From an uncultured archaeon (GTDB taxonomy: Archaea; Thermoproteota; Bathyarchaeia; Bathyarchaeales; Bathycorpusculaceae), in NCBI GenBank assembly GCA_938023865.1, contig CALJDG010000062.1, positions 1-34,179 of the forward strand: a DNA stretch of 34,179 nucleotides, written 5' to 3'. The notes under the pieces were generated by a model, which was given only the letters and a program-made list of their open reading frames with translations, ran no database searches and was not told where the DNA came from. Of the stretch, positions 7,900 to 15,965 are shown in pieces. Every line of letters begins with the position of its first letter. Position 1 is the stretch's first letter. Position numbers and translations under genes: made by a program.

Positions 7900-7966
7900 T
7901 CCGTTATTAAAATTTTTATTATGGTGGAAAAAGAAATAACAACCAAGCCATAAAAGAAGGGAAGAA

Positions 7967-8959
7967 ATGATTGGCTGCTATGTGACAGGCATAATGCCAA
8001 GAACAAAGGAGCTTGTTGAAGCCACAAGAGCTTATGAAAGAAGAAAAATAGACGCACAACAACTGGAAAAAGCTTTCAGAGAAGCCACAATAAAGGCTAT
8101 ACAAGCCCAAGCCTCTGCTGAGCTCAGCTACGTCACAGATGGGATGCTAAAATGGCAAGATCTGCTAAGACCTTTCACCGAAAATCTGGAAGGTTTGAAA
8201 ACCGGAGCCCTCGCAAGATGGTTTAACAACAACACCTTCTACAGAAAGCCCATCGTTCAAGGCGAAATTCAACATAAAAAGAGCATAGCCACAAAACTAG
8301 TCTACATGGAGTACCTGCCGAGTAACATTCCGTGGAAAGTTATACTGCCGGCACCTTACACGTTAACGAAGCTGTCTGAAAACAAGTTTTACAAAAATGA
8401 AAGAGAACTAATGTTCAGCTACGCTGAAATCCTAAAGGCCGAGATTAAAGGCCTAGTGGAAAAGGGTTTTAAATATTTTCAGCTAAGCGATCCCGCCCTT
8501 GTTTACAACCCGTTAAATGAAAAAATTTCTAAGGACACACTTGCCGATGTAAAAGAAGCCCTAAGAATTACCATAAAGGGTGCAAATGCAAAAACTTGTC
8601 TTCAAACTTTTTTCGGCAATTTTTCACAAATTATGCCTGAGGCATTAGATTTTCCTGTTGAAGACTTGGGAATAGACTTATACGAAACAAGTATGGAAGA
8701 GCTTAAGGAATACGAATTTGATAAAGGCATTGCCTTCGGGCTGGTGGATGCCAGGAGCTCATTGGTAGAGGATGAAAACGAGCTTGTAGCGGTGGCTAAG
8801 GGACTTATCCAATCAATCTATTTATCAAAAATTTTCGACATCTTCATCTGTCCAAACTGCGATTTGGAGTTTCTACCTTGGGAAAGGGCGGAAGAAAAAA
8901 TTAGAGTTATGAGCCGTGTAGCCAGGCGCCTAAAGGCGGAGTTAGGAATTTATGAATAA
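7967..8959 (+). CDS. MetE N-terminal-domain-like methionine synthase component
   Basis: 330-residue stand-alone homologue of the N-terminal barrel of cobalamin-independent methionine synthase. Supporting blocks are MPRTKELVEATRAYERRKID, QASAELSYVTDGMLKWQDLLRPF, KVILPAPYTLTKLSENKFY, YFQLSDPALVYNP and the C-terminal GIAFGLVDARSSLVEDENEL with FICPNCDLEFLPWERAEEK. At the position of the HxC zinc ligands of catalytic barrels it has QTFF, so it should not bind the catalytic zinc. The stop overlaps the start of the next gene by 8 nt (ATGAATAA), implying coupled translation and a two-subunit enzyme. ATG at 7967 follows GAAGGGAAG. Confidence 0.87.
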   Translation: MIGCYVTGIMPRTKELVEATRAYERRKIDAQQLEKAFREATIKAIQAQASAELSYVTDGMLKWQDLLRPFTENLEGLKTGALARWFNNNTFYRKPIVQGEIQHKKSIATKLVYMEYLPSNIPWKVILPAPYTLTKLSENKFYKNERELMFSYAEILKAEIKGLVEKGFKYFQLSDPALVYNPLNEKISKDTLADVKEALRITIKGANAKTCLQTFFGNFSQIMPEALDFPVEDLGIDLYETSMEELKEYEFDKGIAFGLVDARSSLVEDENELVAVAKGLIQSIYLSKIFDIFICPNCDLEFLPWERAEEKIRVMSRVARRLKAELGIYE

Positions 8960-10106
8960 ACTTTTTCCAACGCAAGAGATTGGAAGCCTAGCAAAACCGA
9001 CATGGAGGGTTAAGGGATATCGAGGCGAACCCCTATCAGAAAGCGAGATTTTCGAGGCTTTGAGCTGGGGGAAGAGGCTAGGAATAAAGGATATAGACGA
9101 ACTCGTTAAGATTTTAAGGAATAGGGAAAGAACGCTGAGGGATAGGAGAGCTATTCTTGAGTGGTCGGCAAAGTTTGCCATCCGCTTTTTTGAAAATGCT
9201 GGCCTTGACATGCTTTTTGACGGAGAACAATGGCGCTCAGAAATGTACGAACACGTTATCAGAAACATTGAAGGCTTTAAATTTTTGGGTTATGTAAAAT
9301 CTTTTGACTACAGATACTTCAACAAGGCTGCTTGCATAAGTAAGCCAAAATTTACAAAATCATTCTATGTTGAAGAGTTCATTTTTACACGCAAAAACAC
9401 AGATAGAGAGGTTAAAGTGCCCTTTACTGGTCCTTACACGCTTGTGGACTGGACATTTAACGAATATTACGAGAAAAAGCTCAGCGGCAAAATCAAGGAT
9501 TTTAAGCGTAGGAAGCTCGAAGCTCGGAAAGAGTTTCTTTTCGACTTAGTAAAGGAGGTCATAAGATCAGAAATCAACAAACTTATAGATGCCGGAGCAA
9601 AATGGATTCAGATAGACGAACCGGCAGCAACCACGAATCCGGCAGCCGAAGAAATGGAGTTGTTTGTAGAAGCCTTTAATGAAACTGTTAGAGGGCTTAA
9701 TTGCACCTTTAGCCTCCACAACTGCTACAGCAATTATGAGATATTGGCAAAATATGCCCCTGAACTGCGAAACTGCAGCCAACTAGCCCTCGAATTCGCC
9801 AACAGAGACAACAGACAAACAGGAATTGGCGAAGTGCGAATAGGCTATAAAGAGCTGAAACTCTTTGAGGATTATGGCTTTAAAGGAAAATATGGTTTAG
9901 GCGTCATAGACGTCCACACAGATTTTGTAGAATCGCCGGAACTTGTTAGGGATAGAATACTCAGCGCTACCAAGATCATCAAAGATCCTAGCAGAATATT
10001 TGTGAGTACCGATTGCGGATTAAGAACAAGAACATGGGACGTAAGCTTTGCAAAGCTAAAAAACATGGTTCTAGGCGCTGAACTAGCCAGAAAGGTCTTA
10101 TCATAA
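8952..10106 (+). CDS. metE: MetE C-terminal (catalytic) methionine synthase component
   Basis: Catalytic barrel of cobalamin-independent methionine synthase, transferring a methyl group to homocysteine. All zinc ligands of the family are present: H256 and C258 (SLHNCYS), E281 (LALEFANRD) and C355 (STDCGLRTR). Substrate-binding blocks QEIGSLAKP at the N-terminus and WIQIDEPA at 218-225 also match. Stand-alone archaeal MetE barrels may use methylcobamide or another protein-bound methyl donor rather than methyltetrahydrofolate; the donor here is unknown. The 8-nt overlap with the upstream MetE-N-like gene suggests a heteromeric enzyme. Confidence 0.92.
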   Translation: MNKLFPTQEIGSLAKPTWRVKGYRGEPLSESEIFEALSWGKRLGIKDIDELVKILRNRERTLRDRRAILEWSAKFAIRFFENAGLDMLFDGEQWRSEMYEHVIRNIEGFKFLGYVKSFDYRYFNKAACISKPKFTKSFYVEEFIFTRKNTDREVKVPFTGPYTLVDWTFNEYYEKKLSGKIKDFKRRKLEARKEFLFDLVKEVIRSEINKLIDAGAKWIQIDEPAATTNPAAEEMELFVEAFNETVRGLNCTFSLHNCYSNYEILAKYAPELRNCSQLALEFANRDNRQTGIGEVRIGYKELKLFEDYGFKGKYGLGVIDVHTDFVESPELVRDRILSATKIIKDPSRIFVSTDCGLRTRTWDVSFAKLKNMVLGAELARKVLS

Positions 10107-10291
10107 ACTCAATTATAAAAATTTTGAAAATGTTATTAAAAATTTATTGGAATTGAGCATTTAACCGCGAATAATAAGCAGCTAAAAGCCTAAAAATTAT
10201 TTTTAGAGCTGAAATTTTTCTCTTAAAAATGCTTATTACTGAAGCGGCCTCCTAACTATGGCGACAAAGAGAATGAACAGAGAGAGCAAAC
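10107..10291 (+). promoter_or_regulatory. glmS upstream region with nested inverted repeats
   Basis: AT-rich gap between metE and glmS with no gene. A 9-bp inverted repeat, TAATAAGCA (10172-10180) and TGCTTATTA (10230-10238), encloses two further hairpins: CTAAAAA/TTTTTAG (10190-10206) and ATTTTT/AAAAAT (10214-10230, sharing its last base with the outer stem). As RNA this would be a three-way junction; alternatively it is a metE terminator plus promoter elements. A TATA-like CTTAAAAAT at 10222-10230 would place the glmS start site near 10255. GAGAGAG upstream of ATG 10292 is the likely ribosome site. Confidence 0.4.
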
Positions 10292-12121
10292 ATGTGTGGG
10301 ATATTCGGCTGTATTTTAAAGGAAGGGGCCGCCGCACCAATAATACATCAAGCCCTTAAAAGGCTTGAATACCGCGGCTACGACTCTGTGGGTGAAGCAA
10401 CGATCCATGATGGAAAACTTCACATCAAAAAAGACGCTGGGAAAATAGACGAAGTTCACAAAATTCACAATCTCGATGACTTGCCTGGCTCCATAGGCAT
10501 AGGCCACACAAGATGGGCCACTCATGGGGCGCCTTTAATGATTAACGCGCACCCACACGTTGATTGTAGCGGTCAAATAGCTGTTGTTCATAATGGTATC
10601 ATAGAAAACTTCGCAGAACTGAAGCTTGAGCTTGAAGGGAAAGGCCACGTTTTCCAATCTAGAACTGATACTGAAGTTATAACCCATCTTATTGAAGAGG
10701 CATTTAAAATAAATCCTTCCTTTGGGCTTGTGGATGCCGTTCTTGAAGCTGTGCGAAGGCTTGATGGTTCCTACGCAGTTGCGGTTATTTCACCAAAAGA
10801 ACCAGACAAAATAATTTGCGCCAGACACGAAAGTCCGCTCGTTGTGGGGTTAGGAGAAAACGCACTTTACTGTGCCTCAGATATACCGGCCTTTTTGCCA
10901 TTAACCAATAAAGCAGTGATAATTGAAGACGGAGAACTGGCGATACTATCTTCTGAAGGTTTGGAGATCAAAAAAATCGTTGACCTAGGCCAAGTCCTCC
11001 GGGAGCCGAAACTCATCGACTGGACTCCGGAAATGGCCATTAAGCAAGGCTATCCCCATTTCATGTTGAAAGAGATACATGAGCAGCCAACATGCTTACG
11101 TAACACATTGAGGCTTCAGGAGCATTACCTTGATTTGATGGCAACCTTCCTAGATCGCGCAAAAGAAGTCTTTCTAGTGGCTTGTGGCACATCATATCAC
11201 GCGTGTTTGGCGGCATCCTACATGTTTTCCAAACTAGCTTATTTAGCCACGTATCCGGTGATAGCCTCAGAATTCGTTGAGCAGCATGGAAAATCAGTTA
11301 ACATTGACAGTACAATTTTAGCTGTAAGTCAATCAGGTGAGACAGCGGATACGCTTGTCGCTGTCAACGCTGCCCGCCAAAGGGCAGCGACAATTCTCGG
11401 ACTTACAAATGTTATCGGGTCAACACTAACAAGGGTTTCACGTGTTTACATTAGCCAGCAGTCTGGGCCAGAAATTGGTGTGGCGGCAACCAAAACTTTC
11501 ACCTCACAACTTTCAGTTCTCGCCCAGCTGGCGCTGAGGCTTGCGAAAAAGAGGGGCAAAATTTCTCAAGATGAAATGGACTTTATAGACGCAAAGCTAA
11601 AGAAACTTCCAGACATCGTGGACACAGTAATCACCACACAAGAGGAGAACGTTAAAGCCATAGCGAAAAAGTATAAGGATTCTGAGGTTTTCTTCTTTTT
11701 AGGACGAGGCATAAGCACCGCTACGGCTTATGAGGGCAGACTTAAACTTATGGAAATCGCTTATATTCCTTCAATAGCGTTTCCGGCTGGCGAAAGTAAA
11801 CATGGGCCAATAAGCCTAATCGAAGAAGGATTCCCGGTGATCTTCATATGTCCAAAAGATGAAACGCACAAGATCATCATAGGAAACATTATGGAAATGA
11901 AAGCTAGAGGAGCCTCAATAATAGCCCTTATCGAAGAAGGGGACAACGAGGTTAAAAGGCTCGCGGACGATTATGTTGAGGTGCCAAAGGGCATACCAGA
12001 TGTTTTGTCGCCAATACCATTCGTTATACCACTACAGCTTTTGGCATATTACATGGCTGTTGAAAGGGGATATGACCCGGACAAGCCTAGAAACTTAGCG
12101 AAATCCGTAACCGTAAAGTAG
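10292..12121 (+). CDS. glmS: Glutamine--fructose-6-phosphate aminotransferase (isomerizing)
   Basis: Makes glucosamine-6-phosphate from fructose-6-phosphate and glutamine, the first step to UDP-GlcNAc for glycans. The mature N-terminal nucleophile Cys2 is in MCGIFG, so the start is fixed. The class II amidotransferase domain spans about 2-220 (YRGYDSVG, GHTRWATHG, VHNGIIENF, SRTDTEVI). Two SIS isomerase domains follow (about 285-425 and 455-600; ACGTSYHA, SQSGETADT, GRGISTATAYEGRLKLMEIAYIPSIAFPAGESKHGPISLI). The C-terminus PRNLAKSVTVK is canonical. Length of 609 is normal. The pcm gene follows on the same strand after a hairpin-containing gap. Confidence 0.97.
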   Translation: MCGIFGCILKEGAAAPIIHQALKRLEYRGYDSVGEATIHDGKLHIKKDAGKIDEVHKIHNLDDLPGSIGIGHTRWATHGAPLMINAHPHVDCSGQIAVVHNGIIENFAELKLELEGKGHVFQSRTDTEVITHLIEEAFKINPSFGLVDAVLEAVRRLDGSYAVAVISPKEPDKIICARHESPLVVGLGENALYCASDIPAFLPLTNKAVIIEDGELAILSSEGLEIKKIVDLGQVLREPKLIDWTPEMAIKQGYPHFMLKEIHEQPTCLRNTLRLQEHYLDLMATFLDRAKEVFLVACGTSYHACLAASYMFSKLAYLATYPVIASEFVEQHGKSVNIDSTILAVSQSGETADTLVAVNAARQRAATILGLTNVIGSTLTRVSRVYISQQSGPEIGVAATKTFTSQLSVLAQLALRLAKKRGKISQDEMDFIDAKLKKLPDIVDTVITTQEENVKAIAKKYKDSEVFFFLGRGISTATAYEGRLKLMEIAYIPSIAFPAGESKHGPISLIEEGFPVIFICPKDETHKIIIGNIMEMKARGASIIALIEEGDNEVKRLADDYVEVPKGIPDVLSPIPFVIPLQLLAYYMAVERGYDPDKPRNLAKSVTVK

Positions 12122-12164
12122 TGCATTCAAATTATGATTTGTCATGCAAATCAGTTAAATGCAC
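12121..12164 (+). repeat. Two-tier hairpin between glmS and pcm
   Basis: Directly after the glmS stop, an outer stem GTGCATT (12121-12127) / AATGCAC (12158-12164) encloses an inner stem TGATTTG (12135-12141) / CAAATCA (12147-12153) with a 5-nt loop TCATG. Both stems are perfect 7-mers, separated by internal loops of 7 and 4 nt. It ends 16 nt before the likely pcm start. No T-run follows, so a simple terminator is unlikely; an operator, processing site or leader element is possible. Confidence 0.5.
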
Positions 12165-12180
12165 ATTTCGCCTATTTTGG

Positions 12181-12898
<718 letters not shown>

Positions 12899-12902
12899 CT
12901 TT

Positions 12903-14201
12903 TTATCTAAGTTTAAAGTTTTCCTTATACGCCTTTAAGTCTAAGAAACCGTGTCCGCTAATATTCATGCAGATTGCTTTTTCAACCCCGGCTCTCTCAG
13001 CTTTTACAGCCTCGTCTATCCCTGCGCGAATAGCGTAGCTGGACTCTGGAGCGGGCAACCATCCCTCGCTTTGAAGGAAAATTCTTGCTGCTTCAAAAAT
13101 GGCCTTTTCATCTATGGGGTAAGCCACGGCTTTCACTAATCCATGATGCCTTAAAAGGCTTATTATTGGTGCAGCCGCGTGATACCGTAAGCCGTCAGCC
13201 TTTATCGGAGGCATTTCAACCTTATGCCCCAAAGTGTAAACTTTCAAGAGTGGCGTATGTTCAGCCACATCGCAAAAATCATAACGATATTCACCTTTAA
13301 TAAGGTTAGGCGCGGCCTTTGATTGAGCAGCCAAAAACTCGCATTCCCTTTTCCCTTTTAAAACCTCCCCTATGAAAGGTATGGCTATGCCTCCAAAGTT
13401 TGAGCCTCCCCCGAGGCAACCGACTATTAAGTCTGGTTTTTCATCTATGAGGTTAAACTGCTTTATGGTTTCTAATCCGATTATAGACTGGTGCATTAGT
13501 ACATGGTTTAGAACAGAGCCCAGGCAATAAACCACATTTTCATGGGTTTCGGCATACTCCAATCCCTCTGAAATTGCTATTCCCAGCGAACCGGGATGCT
13601 CCGGGTTTTTTGAGAGAACCTCTCTGCCTATTTTTGTTTGTTGACTTGGTGAAGCATAGACCTCTGCACCTAGAAGCTTCATTAATGTTCTTCTATCCGT
13701 CTTCCAGTCATAAACAGATTTAACCCAAAAAACCACACATTCCAAACCTAAAAGCCGTGCGGCATAAGAAAGGGCTGTTCCCCACTGTCCAGCGCCAGTT
13801 TCTGTTGTCAGAGTTGTCTTTCCATCTTTCACAGCGTAGTAGGCTTGAGCCACCGCTGTGTTGGTTTTGTGGGAACCAGTTGGAGATAAGTCCTCTCGCT
13901 TATAATAAAGCCTAACTTTCTTAAGCCCCAAATATTTTTCCAATTTTATCGCACGGTAGAGAGGTCTAGGTCTTCCCATGTGAATGTAAAGTTCACGTAT
14001 TTCTTCAGGAATTGAAATCCAACGCTCACTTGACATCTCCTGCCTTAAACACTCTCTAACCATTGTCTTAGCCAAAAACTTCATGCGTGACGGACCAGTT
14101 TTTGGCTCTTTTGGCGGTGGAAGCGGCTCAGGCAAGTCTGGTAAGATGTTATACCATTTTGTCGGAAGTTCGTCCACTGGAAGCGCAATTTGGTTGTGCA
14201 T
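12903..14201 (-). CDS. trpB2: Tryptophan synthase beta chain, TrpB2 type
   Basis: PLP enzyme condensing indole and serine to tryptophan. The 432-residue length and long N-terminus (PDLPEPLPPPKEPKTGP) mark the TrpB2 subgroup. The PLP lysine is K112 in SPTGSHKTN; the phosphate-binding loop GGGSN is at 264-268; TETGAGQWGTALS is also present. No trpA or other trp gene is in the window, consistent with TrpB2 often being encoded alone and possibly salvaging indole. It lies 66 nt downstream of fen1 on the same strand and converges on pcm with a 4-nt gap. Confidence 0.95.
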   Translation of the reverse strand: MHNQIALPVDELPTKWYNILPDLPEPLPPPKEPKTGPSRMKFLAKTMVRECLRQEMSSERWISIPEEIRELYIHMGRPRPLYRAIKLEKYLGLKKVRLYYKREDLSPTGSHKTNTAVAQAYYAVKDGKTTLTTETGAGQWGTALSYAARLLGLECVVFWVKSVYDWKTDRRTLMKLLGAEVYASPSQQTKIGREVLSKNPEHPGSLGIAISEGLEYAETHENVVYCLGSVLNHVLMHQSIIGLETIKQFNLIDEKPDLIVGCLGGGSNFGGIAIPFIGEVLKGKRECEFLAAQSKAAPNLIKGEYRYDFCDVAEHTPLLKVYTLGHKVEMPPIKADGLRYHAAAPIISLLRHHGLVKAVAYPIDEKAIFEAARIFLQSEGWLPAPESSYAIRAGIDEAVKAERAGVEKAICMNISGHGFLDLKAYKENFKLR

Positions 14202-14267
14202 TCTCTCATCCCTACGAGAAACTGTTCTATTCAGTGTAAGTTGGATTAAAGATTTCTTTTATCCCGC

Positions 14268-15302
14268 CTATCCAAACCATCTTTCAAGCGTTGTTTTTCC
14301 TTTAAGCTTGGATATCCCCTTCTGCATCTTTTCCAAAGCTTTTCTGACGCGGTCTTCAGAAAAGTCCCTTTCACGGCAGATAAAGTTTACAATTCCTTCA
14401 ACGTCGGGCTCCCGCCACTCTATCCTATAATTGTCCGTTACTTTTGGATGTAAGAAAATCTCCCTAATTTTCCTCGGTTCAACTGGAAACTCGGCATTCT
14501 TGATGTGTGGTAAGGCTTTTTCTAAGCTTCCATGCTCCTTTATAACTTTTAGTGCTGTTTTTGGTCCAAGTCCCTTAATGCCCTCAGGGTTAAAGTCTGT
14601 TCCAACTAAAATCCCCACGTCAATTAACTGCTCATGCGTTATTTCGCATTCTTTCAAAACATGCTCAAGCTCTATGACTTCTGGCTCAACTTCTATGTAG
14701 ATGTTTTTACCTGGAAGTTTCCGCCTTCCGGAAATCGTCACGTTTCTGACGAGGCGTGGCGCGCCGAAAAGTAGGCTATCATAGTCTTGGCTTGCGCAGT
14801 AGTCGGCGTCTCCTCGCTTAACCACATGGGCGGCTTGAGCTTCGCCTTCGCTTGGGGCTTGAATCCATGGTATACCCATCAAATCCAAGAGGCGTTTGCT
14901 GTCCTCAGCCATGTAATCCTTAAGGCTTGAAGTGACTTGTGCATACATCCGAGCTTCCTCAACCCTGCCTTCCTTTAATGCCAGCTCATACTTTATTAGG
15001 GCTTCTTCCTTCGCCTTCATGCGCCTCTTAATTTCAACCTCTTTTAAGGCTGGCGGAACTCCATCAAAAACGTATATGGGTTTGATTCCTAACTCTATGA
15101 GGTTGGTTGATCTGTAAAGGAGTCCACTTAAATGGCTTGTGATGCGCCCGCTACTATCCTTTAATGGTGTGCCGTCGGGCTGCCGAATTATGGCTAAAAA
15201 CTGATAAAGCGCGTTATAAGCGTCTATGGCTACAGATTTTCCACTTAAATCCTCAAGCCTTATGACCGTTTTCGGAACAATGTCTCGAAGGTTTACTCCC
15301 AA
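14268..15302 (-). CDS. fen: Flap endonuclease 1
   Basis: Structure-specific nuclease that removes 5' flaps during Okazaki fragment maturation and repair. The N-terminus MGVNLRDIVP has the conserved Gly2, and D27 (VAIDAYN) begins the metal site; YVFDGVPP, QAPSEGEAQAAH, DYCASQDYDSLLFG and VGTDFNPEGIKGLGPKTAL provide further metal-site and helix-hairpin-helix motifs. The C-terminus TTLERWFG (337-344) is a PCNA-interacting PIP-box variant. The start codon is TTG at 15302, fixed by the conserved MGV. A TATA-like ACTTTAAACTA on the minus strand lies near 15327-15337, implying a nearly leaderless mRNA. Confidence 0.96.
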   Translation of the reverse strand: MGVNLRDIVPKTVIRLEDLSGKSVAIDAYNALYQFLAIIRQPDGTPLKDSSGRITSHLSGLLYRSTNLIELGIKPIYVFDGVPPALKEVEIKRRMKAKEEALIKYELALKEGRVEEARMYAQVTSSLKDYMAEDSKRLLDLMGIPWIQAPSEGEAQAAHVVKRGDADYCASQDYDSLLFGAPRLVRNVTISGRRKLPGKNIYIEVEPEVIELEHVLKECEITHEQLIDVGILVGTDFNPEGIKGLGPKTALKVIKEHGSLEKALPHIKNAEFPVEPRKIREIFLHPKVTDNYRIEWREPDVEGIVNFICRERDFSEDRVRKALEKMQKGISKLKGKTTLERWFG

Positions 15303-15413
15303 ATGATATCCGCTAAATAGTGCATAGTTTAAAGTGGGATAATAAATTTGCGAATGTTATAATCAGCACATTTTATAAGGAAGCTTGACAATTACAACCA
15401 TCATCACTGAGGA
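15303..15413. promoter_or_regulatory. Divergent promoters of fen1 and the zinc-ribbon/aEF1B run
   Basis: The 111-bp intergenic region has a minus-strand TATA-like element at about 15327-15337 serving fen1, and a plus-strand element ATTTTATAAGG at about 15370-15380 serving the zinc-ribbon gene. A CTGAGGA just before the plus-strand ATG is the likely ribosome site. No further structure is convincing. Confidence 0.5.
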
Positions 15414-15608
15414 ATGGAAATGGCTGAAAAAACGGTAACAATAGCATTGGTTACGTGTACAAGCTGCGGCAAACCTATCCCACCTGGAGCAGAGGCTACA
15501 AAGTTTCTATGCCCAAACTGTGGAGAGATTCTGATTAGGCGTTGCACAAAGTGTCGTAAGTTTGGACGTCAATATAAATGCCCAAAATGCGGTTTTATTG
15601 GACCGTAG
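15414..15608 (+). CDS. Small double zinc-ribbon protein (HVO_2753-like)
   Basis: 64-residue protein with eight cysteines in four CxxC knuckles: C15/C18, C33/C36, C44/C47, C56/C59, enough for two zinc ions. It resembles the archaeal HVO_2753-type zinc-ribbon family, described as RNA-binding-like or affecting growth and motility, though no precise role is assigned. ATG at 15414 or the next Met (15420) could start it. Its stop codon overlaps the ribosome site of the aEF1B gene, as in many archaea where these two genes are adjacent, suggesting a translation-related role. Confidence 0.88.
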   Translation: MEMAEKTVTIALVTCTSCGKPIPPGAEATKFLCPNCGEILIRRCTKCRKFGRQYKCPKCGFIGP

Positions 15609-15620
15609 GAGGCATTTTCA

Positions 15621-15896
15621 ATGGGAAGTGTTGTGATTTCCTATAAAATTTTTCCAACAGACATAACCGTAAATTTTGAGGATCTAAAGAAGAAGATTGA
15701 GACTTCTCTTCCAGAATTCGCAACTATATATGGTTTCGGCGAAGAACCTATAGCCTTCGGCTTAAACGCCCTGATTTGTGCCATTAAGATTCCAGAGGAC
15801 AAATCTGGTGTGCTTGAAGAACTGGAAAAAAGGTTTGAACAGATAAGTGAAATAAGTCAGGTGCAAACAATAATGGTTAGGAGAATAAGTAGATAA
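15621..15896 (+). CDS. ef1b: Elongation factor 1-beta (aEF1B)
   Basis: Guanine-nucleotide exchange factor for archaeal EF1A. The 91-residue length and sequence match the family: VVISYKIFPTDITVNFEDLKKKIE at the N-terminus, the YGFGEEPIAFGLNALICAIKIPEDK core, and the C-terminal VQTIMVRRISR. GGAGG at 15608-15612 precedes ATG 15621. It is co-directional with the zinc-ribbon gene (12-nt gap) and with the CDC48 gene, which has its own promoter. Confidence 0.95.
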   Translation: MGSVVISYKIFPTDITVNFEDLKKKIETSLPEFATIYGFGEEPIAFGLNALICAIKIPEDKSGVLEELEKRFEQISEISQVQTIMVRRISR

Positions 15897-15904
15897 GGTT
15901 AAAC

Positions 15905-15936
15905 CTTTATATAGAAATTTAACGTGTTTCGAAACA
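15905..15936 (+). promoter_or_regulatory. cdc48 promoter with 12-bp palindrome at the predicted start site
   Basis: A TATA box (CTTTATATAG, about 15905-15914) is followed by the perfect palindrome TGTTTCGAAACA at 15925-15936, roughly where the transcription start should fall. Archaeal repressors often occlude this position. The half-motif TTCGAAAC recurs upstream of two other genes in the window (18401-18408 and 24538-24545). GGAAGGG at about 15953-15959 is the ribosome site for GTG 15966. Confidence 0.55.
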
Positions 15937-15965
15937 GAGCGCCCAATATTATGGAAGGGTTTTAA

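Noticed and set aside
10258-10359. Short upstream open frame overlapping the glmS start
   Set aside because: An ATG at 10258 is out of frame with glmS, has no clear ribosome site and encodes an unremarkable basic peptide; the glmS start is fixed by its Cys2 nucleophile.
12121-12180. GTG at 12121 as the pcm start
   Set aside because: It lies inside a strong hairpin, overlaps the glmS stop and adds about 20 residues not typical of the family; ATG 12181 gives a normal N-terminus.
15395-15415. CATCATCACTGA as C/D-box elements next to the zinc-ribbon gene
   Set aside because: A perfect C-like box reads on the minus strand, but no D' or D box follows at guide distance; the CTGA on the plus strand is part of the ribosome-site region.
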